A stretch of DNA of 64,000 nt. It comes from Ancylostoma caninum. Taxonomy: Eukaryota; Nematoda; Chromadorea; Rhabditida; Ancylostomatidae. Location of the stretch: NCBI GenBank assembly GCA_037903475.1, contig JBAJFG010000611.1, forward strand, positions 1,178,001 through 1,242,000, read 5' to 3'. This document shows positions 1 through 8,870 of the stretch, one piece after another (positions within the stretch are counted from its first letter, which is position 1; every line of letters starts with the position of its first letter). The notes beneath the pieces were generated by a model, which made no database searches, was not told where the DNA came from, and was given only the letters and a program-made list of their open reading frames with translations. A program made the position numbers and the translations under genes.

Positions 1-2
1 CT

Positions 3-2945
3 AAAACAAAAGCCAATAAAAAAGAACTAGAAAAAGAGGTCGAAGACATCGATAGCGAAATCAAGTTCACGGAAATCATTGCAAAAGCCAATGAAATGAA
101 ATTTATGCTCGGCGCAAGACTTACTGAGGCAAAAAATCAAGCTGAAATGCTCTCGCGCAAAATAGGAATAAAATTACCCAAAACCTCTTTGAGGCAACCT
201 GAACCTGCACACAATCAATCCGGCCAGCCAGGAAGCAGCAGTTCAGTTCCGATTAAGGGTGGTGATGAGGTTATCGACCCGAATGACGCAATGTGGTTGT
301 CAGAGGATACTTCCGAGGGCAGCAGAGACTCGGTTGAAGAAGATTTCATCTGTAGAACACTCAAACCAAAACAAATGAGTCTTCCCAGATTTTGGGGAGA
401 CGAAGAGGAATTCCCAGAGTTCTGGGCAGTATACGAAACACTCGTCCACCAAAACAAAGTGCTCAGCACCGTCGAAAAAATGCTCCTATTAAAGGATAGC
501 TTGAAAGGAAGGGCTGAAATGGCCATAAAAGGAATACAACTAATTCCACAGAACTATAAATGGATGGTTGACACTCTAAAGAAAAAGTATGGCAACAAAC
601 CAGTTAATAGAGCCAAAATCGTTCAAAAACTCATTGATCTTCCAGGAGCCAAGAACAATGGCGAAAGTTGCACCTTTATTTTCGACAAGATCAGAATGCT
701 CATTAACCAAATGGTGTCCGCTGGGCAGGATATTCCAAATATGCAAGACGCTATGTGGACAGAAAAGATTCTAGAAAAATTTCCATATAGCATTGTAAAA
801 AACGTGCTAATCTCCATCCAAGAAATGGAAGAAGTAAAAGTCGAGGATGTCATGGAACAACTTGATAAAGAAATTAATGCGAAGAAGTACGTAGAATCGA
901 GACTAAAAGGTCGCTCCAAAACCGAGTTTCAAGAATTTAGGAAATGTCAACCTCAAGAGAAATCGCAGGTACAAAAACGAGAGAAAACGTGCATTTTCTG
1001 TGACAGCTGCGAACATTTTCCATCGAACTGCAGAGCCGTTACTGATGTTCAGCAGAAAAGAAACATAGTTATAGAATCGAAACGGTGTTGGAAATGTTTT
1101 ACTGACCAACACAGAAGCAATCAGTGTAGCAGACCTAACTGCCCCAACTGTGCAAGAATGCACCACATCAGTTTGTGCTTCCAAAATACAAGAACACCCG
1201 AAAACTCAGGTTCGCCGAATAATCGCGCAGTTCGCTTCGCCAATACACCGGCCGCCAGCAGGCGACCCCCTGCCGGAGAAACAAGAGGAAATCCTCCAGG
1301 ATGGCGCAATCGAGCTTCAAATGACGCTCGCCAGAGAGACCAAACTTCAAGCCTACACGCAGAACTAACCAATACTAGCTCATTAGTAAAAAGTAGTATT
1401 GATAAAAACACAAGAGATCAAGTTGTACTCATGACGGCAGAAGCCAATATTTGGAATCACAATACGAGCCAATTCGAACGAGTTTTAGTGTTTTTCGACA
1501 CTGGTGCTCAAAGGACGATTATACTCGAGAAAACTGCTGAAGAATTCGGCCTTCCAAAACAGAGGAGCGACTTGTGCACGATGTCGGGTATTGGTGGACA
1601 TATTGAGAAATTCAGAACTTTTTATGTGCCCTTGAGGATCTCGACAATTTTCGGGAGGGAACTTAACATGGTTGCACAAACAAAGCCCGTAATAACCAAC
1701 GGATTTCCTTCCGCGCATCTTTTGGAAGAAGACAAACAATATCTGCAGGAGAATGATATCTGTTTGTGTAACCCGAGAATACGGGGTGAACATCAAAATC
1801 CGCAGATTTTAGTAGGACTAGACTACTATTATGAATTCGTTATGAGCAGCAGAAAGACAGTCCTGCCATCCGGATTGTATGTGGCTAGAACAGTTCTTGG
1901 TCCCACTCTTCACGGGCGCGGGTCAATTTGTGCAGACGAAAAAGGGAGCGAAGATATTACTCATGCTCTCACACTTGTACAGGAGTCAAGCGAGACAGAA
2001 ATACTTCAAAAAATCTTCGAACTGGATGGATTAGGTATTTCTGCAAACGAATTCACGAACGATGAGAAAACATTTGAGTATTTTGAGAACTACTCGAAAG
2101 CCATATCATTTGATGGTGGTGTGGTGACCGCACCGTTCCCTCTGAAGGATAATGTAATCGATCTGTCCGATAATTACGGGATGGCCTACCGTAGGCTCGA
2201 GGCTTTGCAAAGGCAGCTGGCCACCAACACAGAACTGAGGTCATGGTACACCAAAATACTCGATGAATATTTCAAAAGTGGTATCATCGAAAAAGCAAAT
2301 GATAAAATCGAAAGCTCGGCCGGCACTTACTATATGCCCCATTCCGGTGTATGGAAACCCTTAAAAGCAAAGCCGCTCAGAATTGTGTTTGATGCCTCTT
2401 CCAAACAAAGAGGAAAACTTTCACTGAACGATGTAATTCACACTGGAGAATCGTTCGTTAACAAAATCCATGACATTTTGATTCGGTGTAGATTTAGCAA
2501 GTTCATCTTGACATGCGATATCGAGGCTGCTTTCACTCAGATTCGCCTTATAGATGAACACAAAGATCTTTGTCGCTTTCTTTGGATCAAAGACATCAAT
2601 CGCTTGCCGACAAAGGACAACATAATTGTTTACAGATTCAATCGCCTGCCATTTGGCGTTACCGCATCGCCGAGTGTCTTAAATATGGCAATACTTGCTT
2701 ATCTAAACATGAAAGACACCCCAATTTCACATGAGATAGCACGAAATATTTACGTTGACAACATCTTATTGACAGCCGAAAATGAGACTGAAGTCTTGGA
2801 AAAATACACAGAATCAAAAAATCTCTTCAAAGAAATAGGGATGAATCTACGCGAGTATGTGTCTAATTCAAAAAAAGTCAATGGATGTATTCCGGATCCG
2901 GATAGATCACCGTCAGGTAACATTAAAATTCTTGGTTTACCATAA
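3..2945 (+). CDS. BEL/Pao Gag-protease-reverse transcriptase (5' partial, ends at in-frame TAA)
   Basis: The frame is open from base 3, so the first ATG inside (base 96) is probably internal. Counting from that Met: a Lys/Glu-rich N-terminus; a DUF1759-like Gag core from about 87 to 230; three CCHC knuckles at C299/C302/H307/C312, C331/C334/H339/C344 and C349/C352/H356/C361; a retropepsin site D468-T469-G470; and an RT domain with RIVFDAS near 762, the first catalytic Asp at 808 (TCDIEAAF) and the box YVDN at 886-889, where Asn stands for the usual second Asp. The frame stops at TAA 2943-2945, right after the RT palm. The next frame continues in the same phase, so Gag-Pol was once one polyprotein. 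Virus-like particle proteins and replication enzymes are the known family roles. Whether this copy works is doubtful. Confidence 0.85.
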   Translation, partial: KTKANKKELEKEVEDIDSEIKFTEIIAKANEMKFMLGARLTEAKNQAEMLSRKIGIKLPKTSLRQPEPAHNQSGQPGSSSSVPIKGGDEVIDPNDAMWLSEDTSEGSRDSVEEDFICRTLKPKQMSLPRFWGDEEEFPEFWAVYETLVHQNKVLSTVEKMLLLKDSLKGRAEMAIKGIQLIPQNYKWMVDTLKKKYGNKPVNRAKIVQKLIDLPGAKNNGESCTFIFDKIRMLINQMVSAGQDIPNMQDAMWTEKILEKFPYSIVKNVLISIQEMEEVKVEDVMEQLDKEINAKKYVESRLKGRSKTEFQEFRKCQPQEKSQVQKREKTCIFCDSCEHFPSNCRAVTDVQQKRNIVIESKRCWKCFTDQHRSNQCSRPNCPNCARMHHISLCFQNTRTPENSGSPNNRAVRFANTPAASRRPPAGETRGNPPGWRNRASNDARQRDQTSSLHAELTNTSSLVKSSIDKNTRDQVVLMTAEANIWNHNTSQFERVLVFFDTGAQRTIILEKTAEEFGLPKQRSDLCTMSGIGGHIEKFRTFYVPLRISTIFGRELNMVAQTKPVITNGFPSAHLLEEDKQYLQENDICLCNPRIRGEHQNPQILVGLDYYYEFVMSSRKTVLPSGLYVARTVLGPTLHGRGSICADEKGSEDITHALTLVQESSETEILQKIFELDGLGISANEFTNDEKTFEYFENYSKAISFDGGVVTAPFPLKDNVIDLSDNYGMAYRRLEALQRQLATNTELRSWYTKILDEYFKSGIIEKANDKIESSAGTYYMPHSGVWKPLKAKPLRIVFDASSKQRGKLSLNDVIHTGESFVNKIHDILIRCRFSKFILTCDIEAAFTQIRLIDEHKDLCRFLWIKDINRLPTKDNIIVYRFNRLPFGVTASPSVLNMAILAYLNMKDTPISHEIARNIYVDNILLTAENETEVLEKYTESKNLFKEIGMNLREYVSNSKKVNGCIPDPDRSPSGNIKILGLP

Positions 2946-2981
2946 AATACCGAAACTGACGAATTCAGTATCAAAATTGAC

Positions 2982-5900
2982 TTGCCCACAAAAGCAAGAC
3001 TGACGAAACGAGATGTTGTCAGTCTCATAAACTCGGTTTATGATCCACTCGGGGTGGCAGCACCATTAATTGTTAAACTTAAATCACTCATGCGAGAAAT
3101 TTACGAAACAGGAATAGATTGGAACGAAGTAGTCAGTACAACACTGACCCGAAGATGGAATTCTGTCTGTGATGAGATTAACAATGTACGCGTTAGATTC
3201 CCCAGATCATCCCTCCAATATGTTCGAGGCATTCACACCTCAAAGGCAGTTCTTTGGATGTTCTGTGATGCGAGCAATCTCGCGATCTCGACCTGTGCCT
3301 TCCTGCGGGATAATGACACCAAAGAGGTCACGCAATTGATTAGCGGAAAGTCAAAACTCACTCCGAAAAAGTGCAGACAAACAATACCACGTTTGGAAAT
3401 GCTTGGCATTCTGATTGGAATGCGATTGGGTAAAAATATTTTAGATAATCTTGATTCTACTATATGTCAAATGAATATAGTCAGTGACAGCGAAATAGCT
3501 TTACAATGGATTAAATCGTCCAGAAAACTGCCAGCGTTTGTTTCTAACCAGAAAGATAGAATAGGAAAAATCAGATCCTATGTTGAGAGTAAGGGGATTC
3601 AGGTGAAATTCTTCCATATCCCTACAGAAGCTAATCCTGCCGATGCAGGAACGCGAGGCCTTAAAGCAGCAGAGATTAACAGTCATGACTGGCTTAGAGG
3701 GCCGCGGTGGCTGGCATTGGAACCTTCCAACTGGAAATTACGTTCCATCGACATTTTAAGTGAAGTTGAGCATGTTGAAGAAAATGTAACGTGGGAACAT
3801 GCTACTATCGAAGTTCGTGAGCAAAATGCGGAATCCAAATCAACTTTGGTTGATTTGTCGAGGTTTTCACGCTTCAAAATTCTGTTGCGAACTGTAGCCA
3901 GAGTCGGAAAACTACTCCGTAAGTGGATCGATCGATGTAACTCAGCAAGATCAACGTTAATTACAACATCGTTCATCAAAGACTACGACCCAGAGTCCGT
4001 AATTACCTGCGACGAAATCACTCTAAGTGAGAAGTTGATAATAGCATCACTTCATAAGAATATCGACTTACAGAAACTGAAAAAACGATTTCCAAATCAG
4101 ATAATACTGAAGGATGAGTTTGGAATTATTCGGTACAAATCAAGAATACAAAATGCAGCTCTGCCATTCGATACAAGAATGCCCATCTATGTCGTTAACG
4201 ACTCCGACCTCGCTCGACTCATAATTATCGACTTGCACTACGAGAATGCTCACTGTGGCAAAGATCACATATTGTCATTAGCGAGACAAAAATATTGGAT
4301 TCCCCAGCCATCACGCGCAATTAGAAGATTCGTCAAAAATTGCCCTACTTGTAAGAGATGCCATGGCTTACCATATGGAGCGCCTGAGATGCCACCCTTG
4401 CCACCAGACAGGGTGACAATAAGTAAACCATTTAGAAATGTTGGCTGTGACTTCATGGGTCCATTTCAGTCCAAAACAAATGAAAATATGTACATCTGTC
4501 TTTACACATGTTTGGCAACGAGAGCAGTCCACTTAGAAGTGGTGGAAAATCTTTCTACAGGAGCGTTCCTCAACAGTTTTGTACGTTTTGTTTCGCGCAG
4601 AGGAGTCCCACGTTTGATGAGGTCCGATTGTGGAACAAATTTCAAACTTGGTCAGAAAATAATCGAAACTTTGTTCGAGCAGAATGAAATAACGGGAAAT
4701 TCTGTGATGAATTACAGCGCCTCCGAAGGCATTAAGTGGATTTTCAATCCACCTGCCTCTCCGTGGATGGGAGGTGTTTGGGAGAGACTTGTCGGATCAG
4801 TAAAAAGGAGTCTTCACAAATCTATCGGGAGAAGAAAATTATCTTTCGAACAAATGGTCACAGTTATAACCCGAATTGAAGCAATCATAAATACTCGCCC
4901 AATTACAAAGCTTAGTTCATCTGATCTTTCAGAAATTCCTCTCAGACCTATCGATTTTCTGCAAGGAAATTTGAAGTTTTCAATTCCAAGTTCACAGAAT
5001 AGCATTTTCATAAATGACCCTCTCTATGAAACTGAAATAATACAAACGGCTGCACAAGCTTACGAAGCACTGGCATATTCCGAGACCATAGCGTCAAAAT
5101 TTTGGGAAAAATGGAACTTTGAATATCTCACGGTTTTACGTGACAGCCACAGGTGTCAATTAAACCAACCACGCCACGTCAATAAGACTCCACTCGTGGG
5201 CGAAATCGTTCTAATCGAGCAAGAACTGCTACCGAGAGGACAGTGGATATATGGCAAAATAGAAGAGCTGATTAAGAGCGCAGATGGAATGATAAGATCA
5301 GTAAAAATTCTCATGCCCAATCACAAGATTCTGCAGAGGCCACTCAATAAAATATATCCACTTGAAATCCGTTCACTATCTGATCCTTCCGAGGAACGAA
5401 ATCCAAACAACATACAACATGTTCCTCAAAATCCGCCTCCACCAAGAACAAGAGGTCACTTAGCCAGAGATTCGAAATCTCGTGCGCTGGATAATATCAG
5501 GGAATTTGAAGCTGATCTTGATAGATCTACGACCCCAACATCTGGTGGTTCATCGGTATCATCTTTAGTTATGGCCATGCTAGCAATATTGGTAATCGAT
5601 CCTGCAGCAGCGCAAGAAGACCACATCAGATGTTACAACGGTACTGTGTTTATAGCACCACCGAAAGGAAAATTCGAACTGTGCTTCAACCAAGAGTGCA
5701 GAACATTTACCGACATTAATGAAGAAATGAAGTTCACTTTACCAATATCACCATTACGGCATGCAGTTGGAGTCAAAATACGATCGACACAGCACAGCGG
5801 GGTAATCTCAACAGTCGAGTGGTGCGAGCCGCCAGACGTATGCGCAGAAACGGCATCGATCTTGAGCATAGACCTTATAGGTAATCCACACTGCTGGCCA

Positions 5901-7664
5901 GTCGGTGCAGTCATTACAGTAACCATTGCCTTTTACTCCATAATCGCGGCGGTAATGAGCATAATTTGGGCTGTAAGCTTGTACAGGAAACGCAAACAGC
6001 AAGGTTTCAACGTAGAGGTTGGATTCGAAATGAACATGTTCAGACCATCTCCTCTGATTGCAAGTGCTACAGTAATGCTCAGCATATTCGCGCTAGTATC
6101 CGGCTGTCAACATGGCTACATGAGGCATACTGTGGAAATGGTGTGTGAATCAAGAGGAAAATGTCTGTACGAATTCAATCAAGAAATCCTTTTCAATAAA
6201 ATTAGCCCAGAACTTTGCATTCAAATCAACCACTCCAATACTACAGTGGGAGTGATAAAGATAAGCAATGGACCAATTAAACTAACTTGTAACAAAGTTT
6301 CACTTTTCTTTACTAGAGACACGATGCATAAATTTTTCCGTACGACAAGGTGTCCGCAGATGGGCTCATGCACTCGAGGCATGTGCAATAAAATCTACTC
6401 AAATGGGACCATACCAGAATTGGAGATGGCATCTGTGTATCCCGGATACATAACGTGTGATCAGACATGTGGTGGCCTTGCTTGCGGCTGCTTCCTCCCG
6501 TTCCCTGCGTGCTCCTTTCTGCGACTCGCACAAATTCCGAAAAGTAGGTCAGTTTATGAACTGGTGCGCTGCATGGAATGGACACCCGTAGTGCAAGTTG
6601 ACATCGAAATAACGATGTATAACAGAGGCAGCAGAAAATCAATGGATCTGGTTCCCTACATTACTCAAAAACATGATAATTTATCAATTACGGTAATTTC
6701 TATTCAAAAACCTCATTTTCCACTAATGGACAGAAGGTTCGCTCTCTCTGAAAGTGAAGCATTAACCTTGCCCGACGATTATATTCTGCCAGTAGAATGT
6801 GATTCGAAAGTACAGGCACAAGAGGAATTTTCAAAATGCGTAAATAGAATGATTTGTGTATGCGAAAATCTAAAAGCTCCCAGAGCATGCAAATGTCCAC
6901 AAGATTCTATCCGCAACCTACGTAAGGACATCACGAATATATTTCCAATCAAAACCCCATTCACAGAAATCAGGGCAGAAAGTGGAGATATTAATGCCTA
7001 TTCGCAAGAAGGAGAAATCACTATTGTACTGCAGTCTAACTTGATGATAAATAGCTCTAACTACATAATTGAACAGCCTTGTGACATCACTTTCGAAGAA
7101 ATAAGGGGTTGCTACAGTTGCTTTGAAGGAGCACAAGTAAATGTCTCTTGTAAAACCGATATCGCTGCATGGGCAACTGTCGAATGCGAATCACAGATTT
7201 TCTCAATCCAATGTGGTCCATCGAATAGATCCAATGTGGTATCACTCGAGTTTAATCGCGCTCTCATCCAACAAAGGTGTCACACGTTGTGTAATGGGCG
7301 TGAACTTACGTTTGATCTACGCGGCACATTAGTATACCACCCAAGATACAAGAGAAATCAATTGTTTCCTGCAGAAAACGACGAAAAAGAGTCAAAAACC
7401 CTCTTCGAAAATTTTGATCTACCTGATCTACAACCACTCGCAAGATTATTTACGGAACACTGGAAGCTTGTACTCGGAGCATTGGGTGCACTCGCAATAA
7501 CAACAGTCATGACCTACATCATGGGACCCACCATCATTATATTGGTCATAAAAATAATTATTCATATTTTTAAATTCTTATTAACAATGGTAATTTTGAT
7601 TTCGAAACTCATTGTGACTTGTATAGGCAAGTGTTGCGCAATATTCGCTAAAAGAAGAGTGTAG
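2982..7664 (+). CDS. BEL/Pao RNase H-integrase fused in frame to phlebovirus-Gc-like envelope
   Basis: Same phase as the upstream Gag-RT frame; codons are open from 2946, and 2982 is the first ATG. Counting from that Met: RNase H acidic residues near D96, E139 and D169; integrase zinc finger H419...C454/C457; DDE core D490, D549, E601 (GVWERL); DUF5641-like segment about 700-805; Pro-rich linker; signal-peptide-like stretch near 857-880; a short Cys-rich ectodomain; a membrane helix about 970-1000; a second hydrophobic segment about 1025-1040; then a long Cys-rich region resembling the phlebovirus G2 (Gc) class II fusion glycoprotein, including GCYSC; and a strongly hydrophobic C-terminal membrane region from about 1493. 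No stop separates integrase from envelope. In this family the envelope is thought to have come from a phlebovirus and would mediate membrane fusion. That assignment is by pattern only. Confidence 0.85.
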   Translation: MPTKARLTKRDVVSLINSVYDPLGVAAPLIVKLKSLMREIYETGIDWNEVVSTTLTRRWNSVCDEINNVRVRFPRSSLQYVRGIHTSKAVLWMFCDASNLAISTCAFLRDNDTKEVTQLISGKSKLTPKKCRQTIPRLEMLGILIGMRLGKNILDNLDSTICQMNIVSDSEIALQWIKSSRKLPAFVSNQKDRIGKIRSYVESKGIQVKFFHIPTEANPADAGTRGLKAAEINSHDWLRGPRWLALEPSNWKLRSIDILSEVEHVEENVTWEHATIEVREQNAESKSTLVDLSRFSRFKILLRTVARVGKLLRKWIDRCNSARSTLITTSFIKDYDPESVITCDEITLSEKLIIASLHKNIDLQKLKKRFPNQIILKDEFGIIRYKSRIQNAALPFDTRMPIYVVNDSDLARLIIIDLHYENAHCGKDHILSLARQKYWIPQPSRAIRRFVKNCPTCKRCHGLPYGAPEMPPLPPDRVTISKPFRNVGCDFMGPFQSKTNENMYICLYTCLATRAVHLEVVENLSTGAFLNSFVRFVSRRGVPRLMRSDCGTNFKLGQKIIETLFEQNEITGNSVMNYSASEGIKWIFNPPASPWMGGVWERLVGSVKRSLHKSIGRRKLSFEQMVTVITRIEAIINTRPITKLSSSDLSEIPLRPIDFLQGNLKFSIPSSQNSIFINDPLYETEIIQTAAQAYEALAYSETIASKFWEKWNFEYLTVLRDSHRCQLNQPRHVNKTPLVGEIVLIEQELLPRGQWIYGKIEELIKSADGMIRSVKILMPNHKILQRPLNKIYPLEIRSLSDPSEERNPNNIQHVPQNPPPPRTRGHLARDSKSRALDNIREFEADLDRSTTPTSGGSSVSSLVMAMLAILVIDPAAAQEDHIRCYNGTVFIAPPKGKFELCFNQECRTFTDINEEMKFTLPISPLRHAVGVKIRSTQHSGVISTVEWCEPPDVCAETASILSIDLIGNPHCWPVGAVITVTIAFYSIIAAVMSIIWAVSLYRKRKQQGFNVEVGFEMNMFRPSPLIASATVMLSIFALVSGCQHGYMRHTVEMVCESRGKCLYEFNQEILFNKISPELCIQINHSNTTVGVIKISNGPIKLTCNKVSLFFTRDTMHKFFRTTRCPQMGSCTRGMCNKIYSNGTIPELEMASVYPGYITCDQTCGGLACGCFLPFPACSFLRLAQIPKSRSVYELVRCMEWTPVVQVDIEITMYNRGSRKSMDLVPYITQKHDNLSITVISIQKPHFPLMDRRFALSESEALTLPDDYILPVECDSKVQAQEEFSKCVNRMICVCENLKAPRACKCPQDSIRNLRKDITNIFPIKTPFTEIRAESGDINAYSQEGEITIVLQSNLMINSSNYIIEQPCDITFEEIRGCYSCFEGAQVNVSCKTDIAAWATVECESQIFSIQCGPSNRSNVVSLEFNRALIQQRCHTLCNGRELTFDLRGTLVYHPRYKRNQLFPAENDEKESKTLFENFDLPDLQPLARLFTEHWKLVLGALGALAITTVMTYIMGPTIIILVIKIIIHIFKFLLTMVILISKLIVTCIGKCCAIFAKRRV
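5555..5573 (+). promoter_or_regulatory. Candidate splice acceptor directly before envelope ATG
   Basis: ATCTTTAG ends at 5568 and is followed after two bases by ATG 5571-5573, in frame with the envelope. Translation from here begins MAMLAILVIDPAAAQ, a plausible signal peptide, and gives 697 residues. The acceptor fits the nematode pattern and could serve cis-splicing or SL trans-splicing to make an envelope mRNA. Inference only. Confidence 0.4.
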
Positions 7665-7857
7665 GAGACAGTATCAGATTACTGTAAACTATTACCGTTC
7701 TCACGTTAAGCCTTGTGCCCAATATAAATCACTTAGAGTTCATTGTCCATATGTTTCCCAAGTTTGTTTATGTGATTTTATCCATAGTGGGCGGAGCCTG
7801 GACATCAGCATAAAAGCACGACCCAAAAAAAAAACTAATCAACATCTAGTTGTCGCT
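7665..7857 (+). promoter_or_regulatory. Spacer with TATA-like box and acceptor-like AG before third frame
   Basis: This 193-bp spacer follows the envelope stop. It contains CATAAAAG at 7809-7816, a run of A (about 7824-7834) and AACATCTAG ending at 7849, nine bases before the ATG at 7858. It could be an internal promoter or a splice acceptor like the one before the envelope. Its purine-rich left edge (AAAAGAAGAG, 7650-7659) is an alternative polypurine tract. Confidence 0.3.
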
Positions 7858-8286
7858 ATGGCTCATCTCGAAGACTTTCTCGACGAGATCGACACTACTC
7901 CAGCATTTGCCCCCATATCAGCGGCTATTCGTGCACTGATCAACCGCATGGAAAATGACCACGACTCCATGCTGCGCCAGCTGAATACCATCGAGGACGC
8001 GTGCAGTGAACTCCTAAAACGTTCAGAACCACGCTCATCTTGTGCATTCTGCACGTTGGAGGAGAACCGCGATATGCATCAGACGGTCCGCTGCAGCCGT
8101 TTCCCAGACGCCGTCGCCAGAACCCTCCAGGCCGCAAAACTAGCCCTGTGCGAGCGTTGCCTCAAGCCGAAGCACGGCATTGACGATTGCGGCGTTAGTT
8201 GCGTGTATTGCGGTTTACCGCATAACACGCTTCTATGCAGCAGCCGTGGTCGACCTGGAGCCCCTTACAAAAGACGTCATCACTGA
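7858..8286 (+). CDS. Small triple-CCHC zinc-knuckle protein, accessory ORF downstream of envelope
   Basis: A 142-residue frame with ATG at 7858 and TGA at 8284-8286. The N-terminal ~60 residues are predicted helical and acidic, with no recognised domain. The C-terminal half holds three CCHC units: C62/C65/H74/C79, C98/C101/H106/C111 and C115/C118/H122/C127. The second and third have exactly the internal spacing of the Gag knuckles of the same element (x2-x4-x4 and x2-x3-x4). The gap of 18 residues between the first and second units is also the same; only the first unit has a longer x8 step. I infer a nucleic-acid-binding protein derived from a BEL/Pao nucleocapsid. It may be an accessory gene of this element or the remnant of another element's gag. 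The basic tail (KRRHH) fits nucleic acid binding. Confidence 0.6.
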   Translation: MAHLEDFLDEIDTTPAFAPISAAIRALINRMENDHDSMLRQLNTIEDACSELLKRSEPRSSCAFCTLEENRDMHQTVRCSRFPDAVARTLQAAKLALCERCLKPKHGIDDCGVSCVYCGLPHNTLLCSSRGRPGAPYKRRHH

Positions 8287-8542
8287 TGCTGCCTCACCCC
8301 TCCCCCCACCCACATCGTCTATCTCCCCACCTCGTCGTCTCAATAGCTACTCCGTATTTCTGCACCACGGATCCACTCAAGCTGCACCACGGATTCACCA
8401 CAGCAACATGCACTCAACGTCCACCACGTCAACATCGAACAATCCACAAGCCGTATCACGATTAGCCGACTGTTGAAGTGTTATTGCAGTTTCCGTGATT
8501 TTAATCTCTACTTTGTTTTCTTGCTGTTGCCGCGCCGCCGGA
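8287..8542 (+). other. Pyrimidine-rich non-coding 3' region of retroelement
   Basis: After the third frame comes a C-rich stretch (8296-8345), then a Cys-free low-complexity region with CAC/ACG repeats. No polypurine tract is evident just before 8543, which weakens the placement of the LTR start. Confidence 0.35.
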
Positions 8543-8870
8543 ATGTTCTGATGGGGCATCAGAACATGTGGATTATCCCACTCTGTTACCCACTTTGTTT
8601 ATACCTCATCCTTTGTGTCGCCTGTATCTATGTAAAGACGAACCGCCTCCAGATGTCGCGAACAGGCAGTGTTGATTTTGTGCAGCCGACCGAAGGTCGG
8701 CATTTTATGTTGTGAATTTTGGATAAATTTGTAACCACTGAACCACTGTTTTCTTGGGTGCCAATCACCCTTTGCTGGGAAGACTCATCCCTCGGCAGCA
8801 CAGGGGTCTGCTGGGTCCCGACCTCTTACACGACAACAATGAATAAGGCTAGTGAACCTTGAACTTGACA
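8543..8870 (+). repeat. Candidate 3' LTR of BEL/Pao element
   Basis: It begins at or near TGTTCTGATG (8544), the left arm of a perfect 11-bp hairpin (ATGTTCTGATG, loop GGG, CATCAGAACAT, 8543-8567). A TATA-like TTTATAC follows at about 8598, a second perfect hairpin lies at 8685-8701 (GCCGACC, loop GAA, GGTCGGC), and AATAAG is at about 8842. Possible CA-type ends are at 8830, 8838 and 8870. Without the 5' LTR in view neither boundary can be confirmed. Confidence 0.4.

Larger units (their letters stand above)
1..8870 (+). mobile_element. BEL/Pao LTR retroelement with envelope, 5' truncated by window
   Basis: The domain order Gag (DUF1759-like), CCHC zinc knuckles, DTG aspartic protease, reverse transcriptase, RNase H, H2C2 and DDE integrase, DUF5641-like region and envelope is that of BEL/Pao elements. 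The envelope resembles phlebovirus Gc, as is known for nematode members such as Cer7 and Tas. The 5' LTR and the start of gag lie left of the window. The right end is uncertain: a perfect hairpin at 8543-8567 may open the 3' LTR, and CA-type ends are possible between 8830 and 8870. A stop codon at 2943-2945 suggests this copy is degenerate or depends on suppression. The rest of the 7.6 kb of coding sequence is intact, so the insertion is young or was under recent selection. Confidence 0.85.
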
